The notes under the pieces: generated by a model | The model's database searches: none | The model's input: the letters and a program-made list of their open reading frames with translations, nothing else | Told to the model about the DNA's origin: nothing | Part shown: positions 7,391 through 14,381 of the stretch, one piece after another | Position numbering within the stretch: position 1 is the first letter of the stretch | How the letters are laid out: each line of letters begins with the position of its first letter | NCBI RefSeq assembly: GCF_016862315.1 | Contig: NZ_BOMS01000052.1 | Span: 1-36,059 of the forward strand | DNA from: Actinoplanes palleronii | GTDB lineage: Bacteria; Actinomycetota; Actinomycetes; Mycobacteriales; Micromonosporaceae | DNA length: 36,059 nucleotides | Reading direction: 5' to 3' | Program-made: the position numbers and the translations under genes

Positions 7391-9643
7391 CTACGTCACA
7401 GGAGGCGGGTTGGGGAACAGCAGGTTGTCCATCGCGTCGGTGGTCAGCGGTTCGGCGAAGTAGTAGCCCTGCCCCAGCTCGCAGTTGCCGCCGGTGAGCT
7501 CGCTGAGCTGCTCGATGTGCTCGATCCCCTCGGCCACCGTCGACAGCTGCAGGGCCTGTCCGAGCTGGATGATGCCCAGGGTCAGCGCGGCCGCGGCCGG
7601 CATGTCGCCGATGTCGTCGACAAACGACTTGTCGATCTTGATGATGTCCACCGGGAAGTTCCGCAGGTACGCCAGCGACGAGTACCCGGTGCCGAAGTCG
7701 TCGATCGCCAGCCGCACCCCGAGCGCCTTGATCGCGTGCAGCCGCTGCAGCGTCTCCGGCCGGTGCTCGACGAGCAGCGACTCGGTCAACTCGATGATCA
7801 GGCACTTGGCCGGCAGCCCGCTCTCCTCCAGCGCCGAGGTGACCAGCATCGGCAGGTCGGCGCGCTCGAGCTGGACCGCGGACAGGTTGACGCTGACCGT
7901 CAGCGGCGTCTCGGCGGTGCGCTGGGCGTTCCACCGGGCCGCCTGGCGGCAGGCCTCGCGCAGCACCCACTCACCGATCGGCACGATCAGCCCGGTCTCC
8001 TCGGCCAGCGGGATGAACTCCAGCGGCGGGATCATCCCGCGCTCCGGGTGCTGCCAGCGGACCAGCGCCTCCAGCCCGGAGATCTCCTGGTCCCGCAGCC
8101 GCACGATGGGCTGGAAGCGCAGCTCGAACTCGTGCCGGAGCACCGCCCGGCGCAGGTCGGCCTCCATCTCCAGGTGTTTCTGGAACGACTCGCGCATGGC
8201 CGGCTCGAAGACCGCGCACTGGTCCTTGCCCTGCTTCTTCGCCTCGAACATCGCCAGGTCCGCGCGGACCAGCAGGTCCTGCGGGTCGACGGTGCCGGTC
8301 TCGGCATACGCCACCCCGACGCTGCAGCTCGCGAAGACCTCCCGCCCGTCCAGGTCGAACGGGTCGCGCAGCGCGGCCACGATCCGCCGGGCCACCGGCA
8401 CCGCCGCCTCCACCCCGGACACGTCGGGCAGCAGCACGGCGAACTCGTCACCGCCCAGCCGCGCCGCGGTGTCCCCGGTACGCAGGCACTCCCGCAGCCG
8501 GTCGGCCACCGCCGCCAGCAGCCGGTCGCCGATCGCGTGCCCGAGCGAGTCGTTGACCACCTTGAACCGGTCCAGGTCGACGAGCAGCGCGGCCACCCCG
8601 CCGGAGCGGCTGGTCGCGAACGCGTTCTCCAGCCGGGTGGTGAACAGCGAGCGGTTGGCCAGCCCGGTCAGCGAGTCGTGGAACGCGTGGTTCATCTCGC
8701 GCAGCGTGCGTGCGTCGGTGATGGCCAGGCTGACGTGCTCGGCGAAGGCCCGCAGCACGTCCTGCGACGCCGGGTCCCAGGCCCGGAGTTCCTGGTAGGA
8801 GCCGACGAAGAGGGCGCCGACCACCACGCCGTCCTCGTGCACCGGCACCGCCATCACACTCTTCAGCTTCGCCCGGACGATCTCCGGCACGGCGATCGGC
8901 GAGTTCGCGTAGTCGTCGACCGCCACCAGCTCGTCGCCCATGATGGCGAGCCCGGCGACGCCCAGCGACGCCACCGGCACGCCCTGCATGCGCAGCACCC
9001 CCTCGTCGGGAACGCCACGGCTGGAGAACAGGCTGGTCCGGCTCGGGTCGTCGAGGTCGAGCACGATCAGGCCGGACATCTCGACATCCAGCAGGTCGGC
9101 CGCGCTCGAGGTGATCTGGTCGAGGATCCGGCGCAGCGGCTCGCGCCGGGCGATCGCCCGCTGCACCGAGCTCAGCTCGTCGAAGAGCCGCTGCCGGCGC
9201 TGCAGCGAGTTGATCAGGCGGTCGTTCTCGGCGGACTGCTGGCGCTCGGCCTCGATCAGGTGCCGCGCCTGCAGGCTCAGCTCGAGCACCCGGGCCATCC
9301 CGCGGAGCAGGCAGACCTCCTCGACGCTGAAGATCGCCTCGCGGCCGAGCACCAGCACCCCCGGGGTGACCCCGCCGAGGTGGGCCAGGGCGACCGCGTA
9401 GACGCGGCCGTCGGCCTCGAAGGTGGTGCGCCGCCCATCGGTGATCTCGGTCAGGGCCTGCGCCGGGATCCGCTCGACCGGTATGCCGACCGCGGCGACC
9501 ACACCCCTGTCGACGATCAGCACGGCGAGGTCGGCGCCGAGCGCGCGGACGGCGCACTCGACGGCGGCATGTTGCGCCGCGGCTTCATCGGGACGGTCGG
9601 CGACCACGGCGAGAAACTCCGTCAGTTGCTGGGTGGCGAGCAC
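7391..9643 (-). CDS. GAF-GAF-GGDEF-EAL cyclic-di-GMP turnover protein
   Basis: The roughly 750-residue cytoplasmic signalling protein has two GAF-like regions (about 10-130 and 175-315) linked by a Gln/Arg-rich helix, then a GGDEF domain (about 325-480) and an EAL domain (about 500-735). The GGDEF signature is intact (RLGGDEF, residues 397-401) with an RTGD I-site-like motif five residues before it. The EAL domain has EAL at 525-527, ELTESLL, DDFGTGYSSL, KIDKSFV and AEGIE, so both cyclase and phosphodiesterase activity are possible. The start is uncertain: an ATG at 9811 is in frame but would overlap the divergent permease, and the codons between 9655 and 9775 often end in A or T, unlike real genes here. 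I therefore chose the GTG at 9643. It lies 55 bp upstream of the glycan operon on the same strand. Confidence 0.9.
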   Translation of the reverse strand: MLATQQLTEFLAVVADRPDEAAAQHAAVECAVRALGADLAVLIVDRGVVAAVGIPVERIPAQALTEITDGRRTTFEADGRVYAVALAHLGGVTPGVLVLGREAIFSVEEVCLLRGMARVLELSLQARHLIEAERQQSAENDRLINSLQRRQRLFDELSSVQRAIARREPLRRILDQITSSAADLLDVEMSGLIVLDLDDPSRTSLFSSRGVPDEGVLRMQGVPVASLGVAGLAIMGDELVAVDDYANSPIAVPEIVRAKLKSVMAVPVHEDGVVVGALFVGSYQELRAWDPASQDVLRAFAEHVSLAITDARTLREMNHAFHDSLTGLANRSLFTTRLENAFATSRSGGVAALLVDLDRFKVVNDSLGHAIGDRLLAAVADRLRECLRTGDTAARLGGDEFAVLLPDVSGVEAAVPVARRIVAALRDPFDLDGREVFASCSVGVAYAETGTVDPQDLLVRADLAMFEAKKQGKDQCAVFEPAMRESFQKHLEMEADLRRAVLRHEFELRFQPIVRLRDQEISGLEALVRWQHPERGMIPPLEFIPLAEETGLIVPIGEWVLREACRQAARWNAQRTAETPLTVSVNLSAVQLERADLPMLVTSALEESGLPAKCLIIELTESLLVEHRPETLQRLHAIKALGVRLAIDDFGTGYSSLAYLRNFPVDIIKIDKSFVDDIGDMPAAAALTLGIIQLGQALQLSTVAEGIEHIEQLSELTGGNCELGQGYYFAEPLTTDAMDNLLFPNPPPVT

Positions 9644-9784
9644 GTGGATGCAGTCGGCGTCCGGCGACGGCAGTTGAGGAATTGCAACCGAGCCGTCAAC
9701 GGGTGTGCCAATCTGGTCACGAGCGGTCAGTGTGTCGTTACTTGCGGTTGTCAAAGTCGGGTTCGGTGCGCCTGAATAGAGTTC

Positions 9785-11467
9785 GTGGTCACCGCTGACG
9801 AACCCGCGCATCCGGCACCAGCCGGGCTCGCGCACGGCCGTCTCGGCGCCGGCTCCGCCGCCTTGTTCGGCGTGGCCGCGGCCGCACCGATCGCCACCGT
9901 GGTCACGGTGATCCCGCAGGCCCTGGCCGCCGGCGCCGGACCGCTCGTGGCACTGTCCGTCGTCGCGGTCGCGGTCTTCCTGTTCATTTTCGGTACGTCG
10001 TACGCCGCGATGATCCGTCGCCGCCCGAGCGCCGGCGCCACCTATCCACAGGTCGCCCGGGGCCTGGGCCGCCCGGCGGCGCTGATCGCCGGCTGGCTCG
10101 CGCTGACCGGTTACCACGCGATCCAGTTCGGTCTCTACGCCGTGCTGGGCCAGGCCGCCGCGCCTCTGCTGGACAACTGGTTCGGGGTGAGCGCACCGTG
10201 GTGGGCGGTGGCCGCCGGGTGCTGGGCCGTCGTCGCGTTCTGCGGCACGCTGCGCATCGAGTTCGCCGCGGGCGTGCTCGGGCTGCTCGCCGTCGCCGAG
10301 GTGGCCGTGCTGATCGGCCTGGCCGGCGCGTTCGTGCTGCGCCCGGCCGGCGGACGGATCGAGACCGGCACCTACCTGGTCACCGACCCGGCCCGGTGGG
10401 ACCGCCCGCTGCTCGGCCTGCTGCTGGCCGTCGCGGTGCTGGCCTTCGCCGGCTTCGAGACCACCGCCGGATATGCCGAGGAGTCCCGCGACCCGGGCCG
10501 CACCACCGGCCGGGCGGCGCGGGCGGCGGTGCTGCTGATCGCGCTGCTGCTGGCCGGGGTCAGCTGGAGCCTGATCGTGGCGGCCGGCCCGCGCGAGGTG
10601 GCCGGGCGAGCCGCCGCACACGGTCCCGAGCTGCTGTTCGTGCTGGCCGACGAGCGGATGGTCGGCTGGGCGGTCACCCTGGCCCGGCTGACGCTGCTCA
10701 CCGGCTTGCTCGCCGCGGTCCTGGCGCTGCACCAGGCGATCGTCAGGTACCTGTTCGCGTTCGGGCGGGAACGGGTGCTTCCTGGCGTACTGGGAAGGGT
10801 TTCTCGCCGGACCGGCGCGCCGCGCGCCGCCTCCCTGACCCAATCGTTGGTCGCGGGTGCCGCCCTGACCGGCGCCTACCTGGCCGGCGCCGACGCGTCG
10901 GCACGCACCGCCCGCTGGCTCGTCGTCGGCGGTGGCCTCGCGATCCTGGTGTTGCTGCTGCTGACCGCGCTGGCCGCGCTGCTGCACCTGAACCGGGTGC
11001 CGGAGGGTGAAGGGGTCTGGACGCGGTTTGCCGCACCGTTGCTGTCCACTGTGGCTCTCGGTGTGCTGTGTTGGCTGGCCGGGCGGCATCTGGCGGTGCT
11101 GCTGGTGGTTCCGGCGGGTTCGCCGTGGGTGACGGTGGTGTTCGGCGGGCTGGCGGCCTGCCTGGTGGCCGGGCTGGCGCACGCGTTGGTGCTGCGGACG
11201 GCGCGGCCGGTGCTCTATGCGGGGATCGGGCTGGGCGGGGCGGCGCTGGTGGTCACCCCGAAGGTGGCGCACCCGTCGGGAAATCCGTGGTCGTGGGACA
11301 CACCGCCGGGGGTGGCTGCTGATCCGTCGGCCGTCGACCCGCCGGGGGTGGCTGCTGGTCCATCGGCCGTCGCCCCGCCGGCTGCCGGTGAGTCGCCCAA
11401 GATCCCGGAGCAGCGGACGCCTGGGGCGCATCGCCCGGAGCGGATCCACGGCGAGGTCAACGGCTGA
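9785..11467 (+). CDS. APC-superfamily amino acid permease
   Basis: The 560-residue membrane protein has about 12 hydrophobic helices followed by a 90-residue Pro/Ala-rich cytoplasmic tail. The first helix carries the broken G-S-A-x-x-G-V-A-A-A-A-P pattern of APC transporters. Helix 3 follows SAGATYPQVARGLG, and helix 6 carries LAFAGFETTAGYAEESRDPGR, the typical amino acid permease sequence. It is likely a proton-coupled uptake system for an amino acid or amine; the substrate is not readable. The tail includes a direct repeat (PPGVAADPSAVD / PPGVAAGPSAVA). The GTG at 9785 is the only start that leaves a normal N-terminus. Its stop abuts the stop of the convergent NADH dehydrogenase gene with no base between. 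Confidence 0.87.
   Translation: MVTADEPAHPAPAGLAHGRLGAGSAALFGVAAAAPIATVVTVIPQALAAGAGPLVALSVVAVAVFLFIFGTSYAAMIRRRPSAGATYPQVARGLGRPAALIAGWLALTGYHAIQFGLYAVLGQAAAPLLDNWFGVSAPWWAVAAGCWAVVAFCGTLRIEFAAGVLGLLAVAEVAVLIGLAGAFVLRPAGGRIETGTYLVTDPARWDRPLLGLLLAVAVLAFAGFETTAGYAEESRDPGRTTGRAARAAVLLIALLLAGVSWSLIVAAGPREVAGRAAAHGPELLFVLADERMVGWAVTLARLTLLTGLLAAVLALHQAIVRYLFAFGRERVLPGVLGRVSRRTGAPRAASLTQSLVAGAALTGAYLAGADASARTARWLVVGGGLAILVLLLLTALAALLHLNRVPEGEGVWTRFAAPLLSTVALGVLCWLAGRHLAVLLVVPAGSPWVTVVFGGLAACLVAGLAHALVLRTARPVLYAGIGLGGAALVVTPKVAHPSGNPWSWDTPPGVAADPSAVDPPGVAAGPSAVAPPAAGESPKIPEQRTPGAHRPERIHGEVNG
11303..11374 (+). repeat. 36-bp tandem duplication inside the permease tail
   Basis: Two 36-bp units (11303-11338 and 11339-11374) encode PPGVAADPSAVD and PPGVAAGPSAVA. 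The unit keeps frame and lies in the disordered C-terminal tail of the permease, so it is probably neutral length variation. Confidence 0.75.
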
Positions 11468-12751
11468 TCAGTTCCGGTCGTCGGCGGCTAGCGGGACGGC
11501 GCTGCCGCGGACCAGCCCCAACTGCACGCCCTGCCGGGTCAGCACCCCGTCGAGCATCCAGTCGGCCACCACCCGCACCCGGTTCCCCGGCATCGACAGC
11601 AGGTGATAACCCCGGCTCACGGCCTTGCCGGCCACCCCGCCGAGCGCCACCCCGAACGGGTTCGCGGCCGCCTTCCAGCCGCCCAGGTCGACCACGAACC
11701 CGAGGTCCCGGTGCCGGTAGGCGCGTCGCTGCCCGTGGCCGTAGGACGCCGCCACGTTCCCGGCGACCAGCCGGCCCTGCCGGACCGCGTGGTGAGCCGT
11801 CTTCCCGGTCAGCGAACCCGGGTGGATCACGTCCGGCACCGCCGCGGCGTCACCGCAGGCGAAGACGTCCGGCCGGCCCGGCACGTTGAGGAACTCGTCG
11901 ACGACCAGGCGCCCGTCCCGGGTGGCCAGGCCGAGGCCGGAGACCAGCGGCTCCGGACGCACGCCGACACACCAGACCAGGGTGCGGGTGGGCACCTGCT
12001 CGCCGTTGGTCAGCCGGACACCGTCCGGTCCGGCCTGCTCGACCGCGGTGCCGGTCAGCACCCGTACGCCGCGGTGGCGCAACACCTGTGCCGCGCTGTG
12101 CGACAGGCGCGGGTCGAGGGTGGGCAGCACCCGGTCGGCGGTGTCCAGGATCAGCCAGCGTGGCAGGTCCCGGATCAACGGCCGGTGCGCCGTCAGCGCG
12201 GCGGTGAACAGGGTGCCCTGCGCGGCCACCTCGGTCCCGGTGTATCCGGCGCCGGCCACCACGAACGTGCACCGGGCCCGGCGCTCGGCCGGATCGGTGG
12301 CCTGCTCGGCCAGCTCGATCTGGCGGGTCAGGTGATCGCGCAGGTAGAGCGCCTCCGGAATGCCCCGGAATCCATGTGCGTATTCGGTCACGCCGGGCAC
12401 CGGCAGGAGCTTGTTGACGCTGCCGACGGCGAGCACCAGGCGGTGGTAGCCGAGCACACCGCGGTTGCCCTCCGGGTCGGCCCACTCCACCGTGCGGGCG
12501 TCCAGGTCGAAGGCGCCGGCGTGGCCGAGCAGCACGCGTACGCCGGGCAGCGTCGCGGCGAGCGGCACCGAGATCCGCCGGGGTTCCAGGATCCCGGTGG
12601 CGACCTCGGGCAGCAGCGGCAGATAGAGGAAGTAGTCGGTCGGGTTGAGCAGCACGATCTCGGCCCGGCCGCGGGAGGCCCGGAGCAGGTGGCGAGCGGC
12701 CGCGTAGCCGGCGAAACCGGCGCCGACGATGACGATCCGGGGGCGTGGCAT
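11468..12751 (-). CDS. Type II NADH:quinone oxidoreductase (NDH-2-like)
   Basis: The 427-residue flavoprotein of the NDH-2/pyridine nucleotide-disulphide oxidoreductase family has an FAD-binding motif at the N-terminus (RIVIVGAGFAGYAAARHLL), PTDYFLYLPLLPEVATGILEPR, which is typical of actinobacterial NDH-2, and a NADH-binding motif in the middle (FVVAGAGYTGTEVAA). It also has the late flavin motif VFACGDAAAVPD and a C-terminal region that could sit on the membrane. It would pass electrons from NADH to menaquinone without pumping protons. The ATG at 12751 follows an AAGGAC ribosome site; the longer open frame upstream is not coding-like. It converges on the permease with adjoining stop codons (TGATCA, 11465-11470). 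Confidence 0.88.
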   Translation of the reverse strand: MPRPRIVIVGAGFAGYAAARHLLRASRGRAEIVLLNPTDYFLYLPLLPEVATGILEPRRISVPLAATLPGVRVLLGHAGAFDLDARTVEWADPEGNRGVLGYHRLVLAVGSVNKLLPVPGVTEYAHGFRGIPEALYLRDHLTRQIELAEQATDPAERRARCTFVVAGAGYTGTEVAAQGTLFTAALTAHRPLIRDLPRWLILDTADRVLPTLDPRLSHSAAQVLRHRGVRVLTGTAVEQAGPDGVRLTNGEQVPTRTLVWCVGVRPEPLVSGLGLATRDGRLVVDEFLNVPGRPDVFACGDAAAVPDVIHPGSLTGKTAHHAVRQGRLVAGNVAASYGHGQRRAYRHRDLGFVVDLGGWKAAANPFGVALGGVAGKAVSRGYHLLSMPGNRVRVVADWMLDGVLTRQGVQLGLVRGSAVPLAADDRN

Positions 12752-12829
12752 TCCGAGGTCCTTCCCGACGGTCCGGCCCGGCCGGGCGGGTCTCCGTCCG
12801 AGCCTGCCACCAGCGCAAATGATCGCGGC

Positions 12830-12846
12830 GAAGTTGCGAAAACTTC
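12830..12846. promoter_or_regulatory. Inverted repeat in divergent promoter region
   Basis: GAAGTT and AACTTC form perfect arms around a 5-nt centre, between the NADH dehydrogenase start (12751) and the divergent membrane protein start (12873). The position and AT content suit an operator or promoter element; no specific regulator is recognised. Confidence 0.35.
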
Positions 12847-12872
12847 TTCGGTGGATGGCACGATCATCGGTA

Positions 12873-13913
12873 ATGACCGCGACCGGGACTTCGGCGGCGG
12901 CGGCCACGTCGGCGACCGGACCGCCGCGACGGTGGGGCCGGGGCCCATGGGTGGCCGTCGTGATGGTGGTCGTCCTCGGCGGGGAGTTGATCCTCGGCTG
13001 GTCCGCGTTGTCCGAGGCGTTCACCCAGCTGCGCGCTCCGCACTGGGGCTGGGTCTGCGCCGCTCTGGCTGCGGAGATCGCCTCGATGGGCACCTACGCC
13101 CGGATGCAGCGAGCTCTGCTGCGCGGGGCCGGCACCAAGGTCAGCGTGCGGCGGCACGTGGCGATGGCGTACGCGGCACACTCGCTCAGCGTGACCCTGC
13201 CCGGCGGCCCGGTCTTCTCCAGCAGTTTCAACTTCCGGCAGATGCGCCGGTACGGCGTCTCGCCCGCGGAAGCGTCCTGGTGCATCGCGCTGAGCGGGGT
13301 GCTCTCCACCGGTGCGCTGATCCTGGTCGGCTCGGTCGGCGGGCTGCTGGCCCGGAACACCGGGAGCTGGCGCAGCCTGCTCGGCTACGCGGCCGGCGCG
13401 GTCGTGGTGACCGCCGGGGTCCGGCTGATCGCCAAGCACCCGCTGTGGCTGGACCGCCCGGTGCGGGCGCTGCTCGGCGGGGTGAACCGGGTCCGGCGGC
13501 GGCCGCGTGAGCACGGCGCGGACCGGCTGTTCGGCTTTGTGACCCAGTTGCGGGCGATCCGGGTGCATCCGCTGCACTTCACCGTCGCGGTGCTGCTGGC
13601 CTGCGCGAACTGGCTCTTCGACGCGCTGTGCCTGTGGGTCTGCTGCATCGCGGTGGGCGCGGACCGGATCTCGCCGGTGCACCTGCTCATCGCGTACTGC
13701 GCCGGGATGGCCGCGGCCAGCGTCCCGGTGATCCCGGGCGGGCTCGGCGTGGTCGACGCGGCGCTGGTGCTCGGCCTGGTGGCCGGCGGGCTGACCAGCG
13801 CGAGCGCGGTGGCGGCGGTGGTGCTGTACCGGGCGATCAGCTTCGGCTTCATCATCGGCGCCGGCTGGCTGGTCTGGCTTCTACTACGCCGCCGAGCCCG
13901 CCGCACCATCTAA
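12873..13913 (+). CDS. Lysylphosphatidylglycerol synthase TM-region / YbhN-type membrane protein
   Basis: The 346-residue protein has about eight hydrophobic helices and matches the flippase-like transmembrane family found as the N-terminal half of MprF and as stand-alone YbhN/UPF0104 proteins. Family marks are MAYAAHSLSVTLPGGPVFSSSFNFRQMRRYGVSP, where a helix end carries the Pro-Gly-Gly, and the late motif VPVIPGGLGVVDAALVLGLVAGG. No soluble aminoacyl transferase domain is present, so it does not make lysyl-lipids itself. A role in lipid or glycolipid translocation is the usual suggestion. ATG 12873 was chosen because it leaves a short Thr/Ala-rich leader before helix 1; ATG 12855 is possible. 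It is divergent from the NADH dehydrogenase gene and followed closely by repeat array B. Confidence 0.82.
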   Translation: MTATGTSAAAATSATGPPRRWGRGPWVAVVMVVVLGGELILGWSALSEAFTQLRAPHWGWVCAALAAEIASMGTYARMQRALLRGAGTKVSVRRHVAMAYAAHSLSVTLPGGPVFSSSFNFRQMRRYGVSPAEASWCIALSGVLSTGALILVGSVGGLLARNTGSWRSLLGYAAGAVVVTAGVRLIAKHPLWLDRPVRALLGGVNRVRRRPREHGADRLFGFVTQLRAIRVHPLHFTVAVLLACANWLFDALCLWVCCIAVGADRISPVHLLIAYCAGMAAASVPVIPGGLGVVDAALVLGLVAGGLTSASAVAAVVLYRAISFGFIIGAGWLVWLLLRRRARRTI

Positions 13914-13926
13914 CCCCTGCCCCCGC

Positions 13927-14102
13927 GTTGTGTGTGAACTTTCGGTGCGCTGCGCGCCGAAAGTCCCCACGCAGGCCTTGTCTCCGGGTTGTGTGTGAGG
14001 TTTTGGTGCGCTGCGCGCCGAAAGTCCCCACGCAGGCCTTGTCCCCGCGTTGTGTGTGAAGTTTTGGTGCGCTGCGCGCCGAAAGTCCCCACGCAAGCCC
14101 CG
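13927..14102. repeat. 61-bp tandem palindromic repeat, array B (3 units)
   Basis: Units start at 13927, 13988 and 14049, again exactly 61 bp apart. Each contains GGTGCGCTGCGCGCCGAAAG followed by TCCCCACGC. In unit 1 ACTTTCGG and CCGAAAGT form perfect arms around an 11-nt loop. Core sequence, spacing and the right arm match array A at 2-184; the left arm GTGGGGA of array A has become GTGTGTGA here. It lies between the YbhN-type gene and the protease gene. The 61-bp period excludes a conserved reading frame. Confidence 0.88.
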
Positions 14103-14131
14103 CCTCCGCTGCCGCGCCGCCCGCCCGCGCC

Positions 14132-14218
14132 CGGTTGCGCCCGCCCGCGGCCTGCGCTTGCGTCCCGGTTGCGCCTGCCCGCCCGCGGCCTGCGCCTGCG
14201 TCACCGGGTGCGCCTGCG
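14132..14218. repeat. GC-rich short tandem repeat
   Basis: Imperfect copies of a CGGTTGCGCC...GCGGCCTGCGC unit start at 14132, 14166 and 14205 (spacings 34 and 39 bp). It directly follows array B and forms an almost pure G/C tract, ending where the AT-rich protease promoter begins. Confidence 0.6.
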
Positions 14219-14274
14219 CCGGGGCGGGGTGGAAGTAAAGGTGTCTAACAAAAACTACCAACCTCGAAGGTTTC

Positions 14275-14303
14275 TTGACAGTTAAGAAAACATCGACAAA
14301 CAT
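14275..14303 (+). promoter_or_regulatory. Probable protease promoter
   Basis: A consensus -35 TTGACA (14275-14280) lies in an unusually AT-rich stretch (14236-14305) upstream of the secreted protease. At 17 bp spacing the -10 would be AAACAT, a weak match. The GTTAAGAAAAC and AGGTTTCTTGACAG surroundings resemble upstream regions of secreted hydrolases in actinomycetes. Confidence 0.45.
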
Positions 14304-14310
14304 GACTGCG

Positions 14311-14322
14311 GAGAGCGCTCTC
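14311..14322. promoter_or_regulatory. LacI-family (CebR-like) operator palindrome
   Basis: GAGAGCGCTCTC is a perfect 12-bp palindrome with the central CG-type symmetry of LacI/GalR operators and is close to the GGGAGCGCTCCC core bound by CebR-type cellobiose regulators. It is 60 bp before the protease-lectin ATG and just downstream of the putative -35/-10, a position that would block transcription. Confidence 0.55.
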
Positions 14323-14381
14323 TACGCCGGACATCCCCCAGTCAGCGCGTACCCCCGCGGTGCGTGCGGAGTAGGACGCCC

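Noticed and set aside
9749..9754. Consensus TTGACA on the minus strand as -35 of the GGDEF-EAL gene
   Set aside because: No acceptable -10 element occurs at 16-19 bp downstream.
7391..11449. Very long minus-strand reading frame (about 1350 residues) running from the GGDEF-EAL protein through the permease region
   Set aside because: The N-terminal 550 residues are antisense to the permease and are a Gln/Arg/His-rich low-complexity string with no family features. High GC content makes such frames common. Only the part from about 9643 downwards is a real gene.
2..14102. CRISPR array
   Set aside because: The 61-bp units are contiguous repeats without unique spacers, and no cas genes are present.
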